Of a DNA stretch of 55,338 bases, positions 40,306 to 48,927 are shown in pieces (position 1 is the first letter of the stretch; each line of letters begins with the position of its first letter). Below the pieces are notes generated by a model. The model saw only the letters and a program-made list of their open reading frames with translations. It made no database searches and was not told where the DNA came from. A program made the position numbers and the translations under genes. This stretch comes from Bacteroidota bacterium (GTDB lineage: Bacteria; Bacteroidota; Bacteroidia; Bacteroidales; UBA12077), in assembly GCA_020049295.1 (NCBI GenBank), contig JAIFLC010000024.1:1-55338 (forward strand), given 5' to 3'.

Positions 40306-41148
40306 ATGAAAAATACATTAATAATACTTTTAATATGCTTGCTGGGATTTTCTGCATTTGCCCAGGAAGAGATTCCAGTGGTTGATCAACCTAAACCATA
40401 CGAAAAGAATGATTACCTTCCCGAAGCTGGCGATTTTGCCATTGGTCTTGAAGCTACCCCATTTTTCAATTATATTGGTAATATGTTTAATGGAACAGAA
40501 GATAATTCATTAGATCTTGGTGATAACACTCTATATTTCAGATATTATCTAAATAAAGATGCTGCCGTACGATTTGCTTTTCAGATTGGTTCAGACGGTG
40601 GTAGCGATGAGTATTATGTTCGCGATGATGCTGCTTTTTTTGCCGATCCATTGAGTCAGGATAAGGTAATTGATAAATACAGCTACACCAACCATTATTA
40701 CCATTTACGGTTGGGCTACCAGATGTTCCGAGATTACAAACGATTTAGAGGTTATTTTGGTGGAGATTTAGGTTATCAGTATTATAAATACACTGATAAT
40801 TACCAATTTGGTAATAACATGACCGAATTGAATCCTTCTCCTACAAATGCCTGGGGTTTTGGAGCAACTCGAACACTTGAAAATAATTATGGTCTGGAGC
40901 AAGGAATCGGTGCTGGTGCTTTTGTTGGGATTGAATATTACTTTATGCCAAAAGTTTGCATTGGTGGTGAGTTTGGTCTTTCATATTATTATTATTTCGA
41001 AGGACAATCTTATTCCAAGCAGGAAAGAATGGTTATAACCCAACATATCGAAGAGGAAATTCCATCTTATCCGGGAGATAACAGTTGGTCGTTACAGACT
41101 AATTTCCCATACTATTTCGGAAACTTATATTTTATGATCAATTTCTAA
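40306..41148 (+). CDS. Outer membrane beta-barrel protein (BT1926-like)
   Basis: Signal peptide ending CLLGFSAFAQ; GDFAIGLEATPFFNYIGNMFNG, YFRYYLNKDAAVRFAFQIG, terminal strand NLYFMINF. Confidence 0.75.
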   Translation: MKNTLIILLICLLGFSAFAQEEIPVVDQPKPYEKNDYLPEAGDFAIGLEATPFFNYIGNMFNGTEDNSLDLGDNTLYFRYYLNKDAAVRFAFQIGSDGGSDEYYVRDDAAFFADPLSQDKVIDKYSYTNHYYHLRLGYQMFRDYKRFRGYFGGDLGYQYYKYTDNYQFGNNMTELNPSPTNAWGFGATRTLENNYGLEQGIGAGAFVGIEYYFMPKVCIGGEFGLSYYYYFEGQSYSKQERMVITQHIEEEIPSYPGDNSWSLQTNFPYYFGNLYFMINF

Positions 41149-41163
41149 TTCTTATAATAACAT

Positions 41164-41199
41164 AAAAAAAGCTGTTTCAAAAAATGAAACAGCTTTTTT
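41164..41199. terminator. Bidirectional intrinsic terminator (OMP / lpdA convergent)
   Basis: aaaaaaagctgtttca-aaaaa-tgaaacagctttttta. Confidence 0.88.
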
Positions 41200-41219
41200 A
41201 TTTTCAGGTGATTTGATTT

Positions 41220-42611
41220 TTATAAATGAATAACCTCTCCATATGCAGCAGCTGCTGCTTCCATAATTGCTTCTGACATGGTAGGATGAGGATGAATAGA
41301 TTTTATAATCTCGTGTCCGGTGGTTTCAAGTTTTTTAGCTACTACAAGCTCTCCAATCATTTCCGTTACATTGGCTCCGATTAAATGTGCTCCAAGAAGT
41401 TCTCCATATTGGGCATCAAAAATCAGTTTTACAAATCCATCTTTTTCTCCAGCAGCACTTGCTTTGCCTGAAGCAGTAAATGGAAATTTTCCAACTTTTA
41501 TTTCGTATCCGGCATCTTTGGCTGCTTGCTCCGATAATCCAACAGAAGCAACTTCAGGCGTTGTATAAGTACATGCTGGTATATTTTTATAATCTATTGG
41601 CTCAGGATTTGATCCTGCAATTTTTTCAACACAAACAATACCTTCGGCCGAAGCAACGTGAGCCAGAGCAGGTCCATGAACAATATCGCCAATTGCATAA
41701 ATACCGTCAATATTGGTTCTATAATACTCATCAACTTTTATTTTACCTTTTTCCAACTCAATACCTAGCTCTTCGATTCCAATATTTTCTAAATTTGGAG
41801 TAACACCAACAGCCGACAAAACGATTTCGGCTTCGTGTATTTCTTCACCTTTTTTTGTTTTAATCACAACCTTGCAAAGGTTTCCTTTGGTATCAACCGA
41901 TTCGACTGAAGAATCAACCATTACTTTAATTCCTGCTTTTTTAAATGAACGTCCAAGTTGTTTTGATACTTCATCATCTTCTAACGGAACAATATTCGGT
42001 AAAAACTCGACTAATGTAACATCGGTACCTATTGAGTTATAGAAGAATGCAAATTCACTTCCAATTGCTCCACTGCCAACTACAATCATTGATTTTGGCT
42101 GTTTAGGTAATGTCATTGCCTGACGGTAACCGATTATCTTTTTGCCATCCTGTTTTAAATTTGGTAATTCTTTTGATCTTGCACCTGTAGCAAGGATAAT
42201 ATGGGTTGCCGTAATTTCCTGAACAGTTCCATCATTTGCTTTAACTTCAACTGTTTTATTGTTTTTCAGTTTACCAGTACCTTGAATATGTTCAATTTTA
42301 TTCTTTTTAAATAGAAATTGTATTCCTTTACTCATTCCATCGGCAACGGCCCTACTGCGTTGAACCATTTTTTCGAAATCAGGTTTTATTTCGCCTGTAA
42401 CTGAAATTCCATAATCGGCAGCATGTTGTGTATATGTATATACCTGACCACTTTTCAGAAGCGATTTAGTAGGAATACATCCCCAATTTAGGCATATTCC
42501 TCCAAGTTCTGATCTTTCGATAACACCCACTTTTAATCCCAATTGAGCTGCTCTTATAGCTGCCACATAACCACCCGGACCGCTACCTATAATAATTAAG
42601 TCGTAATTCAT
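41220..42611 (-). CDS. lpdA: Dihydrolipoyl dehydrogenase
   Basis: IIIGSGPGGYVAAIRAAQLG, GGICLNWGCIPTKSLL, YAIGDIVHGPALAHVASAEG, HPHPTMSEAIMEA. Confidence 0.95.
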   Translation of the reverse strand: MNYDLIIIGSGPGGYVAAIRAAQLGLKVGVIERSELGGICLNWGCIPTKSLLKSGQVYTYTQHAADYGISVTGEIKPDFEKMVQRSRAVADGMSKGIQFLFKKNKIEHIQGTGKLKNNKTVEVKANDGTVQEITATHIILATGARSKELPNLKQDGKKIIGYRQAMTLPKQPKSMIVVGSGAIGSEFAFFYNSIGTDVTLVEFLPNIVPLEDDEVSKQLGRSFKKAGIKVMVDSSVESVDTKGNLCKVVIKTKKGEEIHEAEIVLSAVGVTPNLENIGIEELGIELEKGKIKVDEYYRTNIDGIYAIGDIVHGPALAHVASAEGIVCVEKIAGSNPEPIDYKNIPACTYTTPEVASVGLSEQAAKDAGYEIKVGKFPFTASGKASAAGEKDGFVKLIFDAQYGELLGAHLIGANVTEMIGELVVAKKLETTGHEIIKSIHPHPTMSEAIMEAAAAAYGEVIHL

Positions 42612-42647
42612 ATTTGTAAATTTTAATTGATATGCTAAAATTAATTG

Positions 42648-43499
42648 TTATTTAATTAATTCAAAATTTTTTGTTTTTCTTCGGATACTTAACTTATTTA
42701 TCAATAAATGAATAAGTTTAGCGAACACAAAATATATCACCAATGAGAAAATGATGGATGCTCCTGAAGGAATATTTAATTTATACGAGAAAATTAGTCC
42801 TGTAAAAACACCCACAAAGCTTAAAACAACAGAAGCTATAATAATGTTTCTAAAATTTCTGGTAAATAAATTCGCTATAGATTGAGGAATGGTAAGTAAT
42901 GAAATTACCATTATTATTCCTACAACTTTTATATTCAAAACTATAGTTAATGCTACAAGACTGATAAGTAAATAATTTACCAGATTTACTGCAATTTTAT
43001 GTGTGCGGGCAAACTCCTGATCATAGGAAACAAATAAAATAAGTCTGTAAAATGCCGAAAAAATTAAAATAATTAACAAACTCAAACCAAACATCAACCA
43101 AACATCGAGTTTAGAAACAGTTAGAATACTTCCAAAAAGATAAGTCATAAGGTTAGGAACATAACCCGGTGTTATGGTGATAAAAATGATACCTATAGCC
43201 ATTCCGAATGACCAAAGTATCCCAATAGCAGAATCCTCACGAACTTCGGTTTGTTTGCTTAAAAACTCAATACCTAAAGCAGAAAGAATAGAGAATATGG
43301 CTGCTGAAAATATTGGGTTAAACCCCAAAAAGTATCCTATACCGATTCCTCCGAATGATGCATGTGTTATACCACCACTAAGAAAAACCATTCGGCGGGT
43401 TACTATATATGTTCCAATAATACCACAACTTATACTTGCAAAAAATGCAGCAAGCAATGCATTAACTACAAAATTATACTGGAGTAATTCAATTACCAT
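42648..43499 (-). CDS. znuB: Zinc/manganese ABC transporter permease
   Basis: ABC-3 family: GIIGTYIVTRRMVFLSGGITHASFGGIGIGYFLG. Confidence 0.88.
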   Translation of the reverse strand: MVIELLQYNFVVNALLAAFFASISCGIIGTYIVTRRMVFLSGGITHASFGGIGIGYFLGFNPIFSAAIFSILSALGIEFLSKQTEVREDSAIGILWSFGMAIGIIFITITPGYVPNLMTYLFGSILTVSKLDVWLMFGLSLLIILIFSAFYRLILFVSYDQEFARTHKIAVNLVNYLLISLVALTIVLNIKVVGIIMVISLLTIPQSIANLFTRNFRNIIIASVVLSFVGVFTGLIFSYKLNIPSGASIIFSLVIYFVFAKLIHLLINKLSIRRKTKNFELIK

Positions 43500-43502
43500 A
43501 TT

Positions 43503-44258
43503 CTAATGATTATGTTTTTTTAAAACCGTATGAGGGACTTCGCCGTGAGTTATAAGCTTGATCGGGCAGTTATAAGATGCCAACTGTTGTTCGGTAATTT
43601 TGTTTGATTTGTGATAATGCAAACCTCTGTTCACACAGGCAATGGTTTTAATATAGGTGGAAATAGTTCCAATATCATGCGAAACAATAATGATACCCAT
43701 ATCTTTATTAAGTTGAACCAAAATTTCATAAAGCTCACCCTCAAATTTATTGTCAACAAATGTATTAGGTTCATCCAATATCAGAAGCCGTGGAGACGAA
43801 ACAATAGCTCTGGCTAATAATACTTTCTGCATCTGACCTCCCGAAAGTTCGCCAATATGCCTTTCTTTTAAATCACAAATTCCCAATTTTTGAAGAGTTT
43901 CCTTTGCTTTCTGCTTGTCTTTTTTTGAGTGTTTATAGTAAAATCCATTATTATAAATCAATCCAGATAAAACTACATCATATACTGATACCGGGAACTT
44001 ATTATCGATTTGGTTTATCTGAGGTAAAAACCCAATTTTATTATTTCTATCAATATTTGAATCACCAAAATATTCTATTGTTCCCTTAAATGGCTTAATA
44101 AGTCCGAGGATTACTCTTAAAAGAGTAGTTTTCCCTCCCCCATTTGGGCCAATAATGCCAATAAAATCATCATCAAGTATTTCGAGCGAAACGTCATTCA
44201 GAATGATGTCGTCCTTGTAACCGGCATAAATTGATTTTAATTCTAATATTTTGCTCAT
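43503..44258 (-). CDS. znuC: Zinc/manganese ABC transporter ATP-binding protein
   Basis: GIIGPNGGGKTTLLRVILGL, LSGGQMQKVLLARAI, LLILDEP. Confidence 0.9.
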   Translation of the reverse strand: MSKILELKSIYAGYKDDIILNDVSLEILDDDFIGIIGPNGGGKTTLLRVILGLIKPFKGTIEYFGDSNIDRNNKIGFLPQINQIDNKFPVSVYDVVLSGLIYNNGFYYKHSKKDKQKAKETLQKLGICDLKERHIGELSGGQMQKVLLARAIVSSPRLLILDEPNTFVDNKFEGELYEILVQLNKDMGIIIVSHDIGTISTYIKTIACVNRGLHYHKSNKITEQQLASYNCPIKLITHGEVPHTVLKKHNH

Positions 44259-44261
44259 CTC

Positions 44262-45158
44262 CTATTTTGCTGAATAAATCAATGCTATTTCGTTTGTTAT
44301 CAATTTAGTGATCTCAATCCAATCATACCCAAGAGGATCGATCTGTACAACTCTGCCATTAATTTCTTTAGCTAGCACTTCGGCATTATGAGTATTAAAT
44401 TGCTTTTGAACAAAAATAACCTTTATATTCTCCTTTTGAGCAAGTTCGATAATGTTTTTAATATCTATGGGAGTAGGTTCTTTTCCATCAGCCTCAACAG
44501 CTAATTGTTCGAGGTTATAATCGCGAGCAAAATATGCCAGTGCAGAGTGATAGATCATAAATTTCTTTGATTCGAGATTCTGAAAACTCTCTTTAATATA
44601 AAGATCCAGAGAATCAATCTCCTTATTAAATAATTGATGATTTGCAGTAAACTCATCTTTATATTGAGGATAAATCTCGATCAGATTTTCAAATAGAATA
44701 GTACACATTTTACTTACTTCTAAAGGTGATGACCAGATATGCGGATCAATACCCAAATGATGATCGTGTTGGCCATGATCATGATGATCTTCATGAGAAT
44801 CATCAGGTTTAATTAAGATGGCATTTTTCGAAAGATCAACAATTTTCATTTTCGGGTTTAATGCCTCGAATTTACTTATCCAGGCGAGTTCAAACTCAAT
44901 ATAACCCATTCTGAAATAAGCATCTGAGTTGGAAAGATCTTGCATCTGTTTAGCAGATGGTTCATATGTATGAGGATCACTCCCTTCGGGAACCATAACA
45001 TTCACTGCTATCTTACCATTTGTAATCCGATCAATAAAATACTTCTGCGGTAAAATACTTACAGTAACTATTGGCTGCAGTTCAGTTTCTCTCTTTGAAC
45101 TATTTTTACAACCAAAGGACAAAACCCCTAACAAGAGAAATATTAAGAACTTTTTCAT
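44262..45158 (-). CDS. znuA: Zinc ABC transporter substrate-binding lipoprotein
   Basis: SPII (LSFGCKNSS); VTVSILPQKYFIDRI; SDPHTYEPSAKQM; His-rich loop HEDHHDHGQHDHHLGIDPHIWSSP. Confidence 0.92.
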   Translation of the reverse strand: MKKFLIFLLLGVLSFGCKNSSKRETELQPIVTVSILPQKYFIDRITNGKIAVNVMVPEGSDPHTYEPSAKQMQDLSNSDAYFRMGYIEFELAWISKFEALNPKMKIVDLSKNAILIKPDDSHEDHHDHGQHDHHLGIDPHIWSSPLEVSKMCTILFENLIEIYPQYKDEFTANHQLFNKEIDSLDLYIKESFQNLESKKFMIYHSALAYFARDYNLEQLAVEADGKEPTPIDIKNIIELAQKENIKVIFVQKQFNTHNAEVLAKEINGRVVQIDPLGYDWIEITKLITNEIALIYSAK

Positions 45159-45232
45159 TTCGATTTACTAAATTATTTGAACAAACAAATTTATAAGAAT
45201 TTTAAAAAGATAAAAACACATATCATTAAACA

Positions 45233-45265
45233 AAAAAGAGCGGATATTGTTATCCACTCTTTTTA
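45233..45265 (-). terminator. Intrinsic terminator downstream of the TlpA-like gene
   Basis: aaaaagagcggata-ttgt-tatccactcttttt. Confidence 0.75.
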
Positions 45266-45284
45266 AATTTTATTCTAAGACTAT

Positions 45285-46382
45285 TTATTTAAAAATCTCT
45301 TCAAGCTTAGCTCCAAGATCATCACCACGTAGGTTTTTTGCGATGATAATTCCATCTTTATCAATAAGTACATTATGAGGAATACCACGTACACCATATA
45401 ATTTACCTGCTTCACAATCCCAATATTTTAAATCAGAAACCTGTGGCCAGATAATACCATCTTCTTGAATAGCTTTAATCCACGCATCACGGCTTTTATC
45501 AAATGATACTCCAAAAATTTCAAATCCTTTGTCTTTATATTTTGCATAGTTTTTTACAAGAGTAGGATTTTCGTGACGGCAAGGACCGCACCATGCTGCC
45601 CAGAAATCAATTAGAACATATTTTTGACCAATAACTGATGATAATGCAACTGGGGTATTGGTAGTATCATTCAACGTAAAATCTACAAAAGGCTGACCTA
45701 TTGCTACTCTTTTCATTGTTCCAATACGGTCATTTATCATAACCATATATTTTGAACTGTTCATTGTAGTATCAAATTCTGCAGCGATTTGCTCAAGTTC
45801 AGTATGTTCAATCTGTACCATTAAGTATTGTGAAGTAACAAATGGACCAACAAATAATTTAGAATTGCTTTTTACAAAGTTTTTCATATAATCCATTTGT
45901 TCAGTTTCAATACCTTCGTATTGCTCTTCTATTTCTTTAACTTTTGCAGCATCTCCAGACATATTTGCTTGCACATATTCTTCGTATAAATCTCTGAATT
46001 TCATTTCGAAATCTCCAAGATTTCTATCAAATTCAATAAATTTGGTTGTACTTTCAGAACCCTTAATATCAGCATCATAAATACTGTCAATATGAACATT
46101 AATAGTTATCTCTTTATTTTCAAGTAATAACGGAATTACACCCAGAGTATCAGCAAATTTTATGATATAAAAATCAGGTTCTGGAACCGCACCTTTGAAA
46201 ACAAACTTTCCTTTTTCGAAGCTAACTGAGTCAACCGTAATTGGTGTCCTTTGGTTACCTTTTTGAAGTAAGGCAGTTCCAGAAGTAAGACCTTCAATAG
46301 TGCCTGTTATTTTATATTGTGGTTCTGAATTACAAGAATACAAGAGAACCATTGCCATTAAAGCATAAAAAAGTTTTTTCAT
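45285..46382 (-). CDS. TlpA-like thioredoxin-family lipoprotein with DUF4369-like N-terminus
   Basis: SPII (VLLYSCNSEP); YKITGTIEGLTSGTALLQ; DFWAAWCGPCRHENPTLV. Confidence 0.92.
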   Translation of the reverse strand: MKKLFYALMAMVLLYSCNSEPQYKITGTIEGLTSGTALLQKGNQRTPITVDSVSFEKGKFVFKGAVPEPDFYIIKFADTLGVIPLLLENKEITINVHIDSIYDADIKGSESTTKFIEFDRNLGDFEMKFRDLYEEYVQANMSGDAAKVKEIEEQYEGIETEQMDYMKNFVKSNSKLFVGPFVTSQYLMVQIEHTELEQIAAEFDTTMNSSKYMVMINDRIGTMKRVAIGQPFVDFTLNDTTNTPVALSSVIGQKYVLIDFWAAWCGPCRHENPTLVKNYAKYKDKGFEIFGVSFDKSRDAWIKAIQEDGIIWPQVSDLKYWDCEAGKLYGVRGIPHNVLIDKDGIIIAKNLRGDDLGAKLEEIFK

Positions 46383-46470
46383 TTTGTTAAGATTATTGTT
46401 AATATTTAAAATTTACCAAACATACAAAAATTTATACAATTATAGATTTTCTGAATAACGGATAAACAAA

Positions 46471-47580
46471 TTATTTGTTCATATTAAAATACTCATCCAG
46501 TAATATTCGGGCCGCTAGAAAAGAATTTGTTTTTCGGTGCAACACCTTTTCTTCGAATTCGGTAAGTTTTTCTTGAATATAAGGTTGATTATAAAAGTTA
46601 TCTCGAAGTGACTCATTGATATATTCATACATCCAGTATTTGGCCTGTTGCATTCGTCGATGTTCAAAATAATTATTTGCTTTCACAAAATCTATGTATT
46701 CCAAAACGCTATTCCATATCACATCAATCCCGATGCATTTGAGCGAAGAGCAAGTAAATACCTTAGGGCTCCATCCCGAATCAGTAGGTGGAAATAAATG
46801 TAATGCATTTTGATACTCTATTTTAGCCAGATCAGCTTTAACAACATTTTCGCCATCTGCTTTTGTAATGGCAATTCCATCGGCCATCTCCATTATACCA
46901 CGTTTTATTCCCTGCAACTCATCACCGGCACCAGCAAGCATTAAAAGCAAGAAATAATCGACCATAGAATGCACCGCTATTTCAGACTGTCCCACACCAA
47001 CTGTTTCAATAAATATGGTATCAAAGCCTGCGGCTTCGCATAGAATGATTGTTTCACGTGTTTTCTTAGCAACACCACCCAGCGAACCAGCAGATGGCGA
47101 AGGTCTTATGAATGCATTCGGATCAGCAGAAAGTTCCTCCATCCGGGTTTTATCACCCAAAATGCTTCCCTTAGTACGTTCGCTGCTTGGATCAACAGCT
47201 AATACGGCGAGTTTTCGACCCAATTTAGTTGTATACTTGCCCAATGCTTCAATGAAAGTACTTTTCCCTGCACCCGGAACACCTGTAATCCCTATCCTGA
47301 CAGATTTTCTTGCATAAGGAAGACATTTTTCAATAATTTGAAATGCCAGCTGATTATGTTCTGGTAAAGAACTTTCAATTAGAGTGATAGCCTGACCAAG
47401 AATTGTACGGTTTTTATTTAAAACCCCATCAACATAATCATCAACTGTATATAGAGTTCTTTTCCTTTTTTTAAAGCGTGCGATAATTTCTGGATTTATG
47501 GATTCGGGTTGTTCAATCCCCTTCTGCACATTTAGTGCAGTTTTGAATTTCTTGTCCGAATCCTTTTGCTTACCCTCCAT
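46471..47580 (-). CDS. meaB: Methylmalonyl-CoA mutase-associated GTPase MeaB
   Basis: GITGVPGAGKSTFIEALG, LAVDPSSERTKGSILGDKTRM, FIETVGVGQSE, ADGIAITKADGEN. Confidence 0.94.
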   Translation of the reverse strand: MEGKQKDSDKKFKTALNVQKGIEQPESINPEIIARFKKRKRTLYTVDDYVDGVLNKNRTILGQAITLIESSLPEHNQLAFQIIEKCLPYARKSVRIGITGVPGAGKSTFIEALGKYTTKLGRKLAVLAVDPSSERTKGSILGDKTRMEELSADPNAFIRPSPSAGSLGGVAKKTRETIILCEAAGFDTIFIETVGVGQSEIAVHSMVDYFLLLMLAGAGDELQGIKRGIMEMADGIAITKADGENVVKADLAKIEYQNALHLFPPTDSGWSPKVFTCSSLKCIGIDVIWNSVLEYIDFVKANNYFEHRRMQQAKYWMYEYINESLRDNFYNQPYIQEKLTEFEEKVLHRKTNSFLAARILLDEYFNMNK

Positions 47581-47640
47581 AAAAAAGCTTTTCTGCGAAT
47601 TTAGAGTTTTACAAAAGAATAAAAAAATATAACAGAAACA

Positions 47641-47670
47641 AAAAAGCAGTTAGTACAAACCAACTGCTTA
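47641..47670 (-). terminator. Intrinsic terminator after the DUF1573 gene
   Basis: Minus-strand aagcagtt-ggtttgtact-aactgctt-ttttt. Confidence 0.65.
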
Positions 47671-47693
47671 AATATTAAGAGTATATATATGGA

Positions 47694-48779
47694 TTACTCT
47701 TCTATTTCAGCACTAATCATTAGTCTGGTAGTTGGACTTTCGGGATCATTGGTGATCACATAAATAGATTTATTCTGTTTACCTCTCATTCCGCCAGAGC
47801 TAAATACTATTTTAAACGAACTGCTTTCACCAGGTTTTAAAACGGTTTTTTCAGGATTAACAGTAGTACATCCACAGGTTGCCTTTATTTTATGGATTTT
47901 CATCTCACTCTTACCTGTATTTTTAAAGGTAAACTCATGTTCATATTTACCTGAGCCTTTAATCTTACCAAAATTATGCCTTGGAGCATCAAAAACTAAT
48001 TTGGGTGCATTTTTTAATTGCTCAGGAGATAGTGTTGAGAAATTTTCCTGAACATTTGCACTTATTGTAATTGCATTATTCTGAACTTCAATATCATTAA
48101 TAAGGATTTTTACTCTGTCTGTAATAAAATCCCAATCATTAACTTTTCTACCATCATATTCTCCAACTATAAAACCATGTTGATCAGGTTTTAAAACTGA
48201 AGGTTCGGGTCTTAATTTGATATATGCAGGCACATTGGTAAAACTAACTTTTAACGGTTCTTTTGATGAGTTATAAACTTTAAATGTATCTATTTTAACC
48301 TCATCATTATAAACAGTAACAAAAGAGAAATGATTTGATTGTATTCTCAGTTCGCCAATAGCTTTTGGATAAATATCCTGAACCGTTCTTTCGCGTGGCA
48401 AAACATCGCCTTGAATCCTTAATACTACTCTTGGGTTACTGGCATTTGACTCGACTGTAATGCTTTTATTAAAAGTACTTGGTCTGTTTTTCGGGTCAAA
48501 AATAGCTTTAACAAATCCTTTTTGGCCAGGCATAACTGGTTTCTCTGTCCACGAAGGAGATGTACACCCGCATGATGCTTGTACCTTTGTTATTATAAGA
48601 GGACTCTGACCAGTATTGATAAACTCGAATGAATACTCCACGTTTCCGCCATCTTCTTTTATCTTACCAAAATCATGAATCTGTTTTTCGAATGAAATTG
48701 TTGCCGGCTGCGCATAAGTAATACTTGCTGTAAATAAAACTGCAATTGCAATTAATAAAAAATTTTTCATAGCATTCAA
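47694..48779 (-). CDS. Secreted protein with two DUF1573 domains
   Basis: HDFGKIKEDGGNVEYSFEFINTGQSPLIITKVQASCGCTSP and HNFGKIKGSGKYEHEFTFKNTGKSEMKIHKIKATCGCTTV. Confidence 0.9.
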   Translation of the reverse strand: MNAMKNFLLIAIAVLFTASITYAQPATISFEKQIHDFGKIKEDGGNVEYSFEFINTGQSPLIITKVQASCGCTSPSWTEKPVMPGQKGFVKAIFDPKNRPSTFNKSITVESNASNPRVVLRIQGDVLPRERTVQDIYPKAIGELRIQSNHFSFVTVYNDEVKIDTFKVYNSSKEPLKVSFTNVPAYIKLRPEPSVLKPDQHGFIVGEYDGRKVNDWDFITDRVKILINDIEVQNNAITISANVQENFSTLSPEQLKNAPKLVFDAPRHNFGKIKGSGKYEHEFTFKNTGKSEMKIHKIKATCGCTTVNPEKTVLKPGESSSFKIVFSSGGMRGKQNKSIYVITNDPESPTTRLMISAEIEE

Positions 48780-48893
48780 ATTGAAAGAATTAGTAATATT
48801 TATTTGAATCGAACAAATATAACAATAAAATTATGTTCTGGTTTAATGTTAACAATCTTTAACTTTTTATAATATTGTATTAAATTCATGGTG

Positions 48894-48901
48894 TAATTTT
48901 G
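48894..48901 (+). promoter_or_regulatory. Candidate -7 element TAATTTTG upstream of the 1077-aa OMP
   Basis: TAnnTTTG; upstream TTG at 48875 (16-nt spacing). Confidence 0.35.
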
Positions 48902-48927
48902 CAAATCTGATACCAAAATAAAAATTA

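Noticed and set aside
46471-47580. MeaB as an ArgK-type transport kinase or part of a local B12 pathway
   Set aside because: Sequence fits MeaB; no mutase or cobalamin genes nearby, so no local pathway can be claimed.
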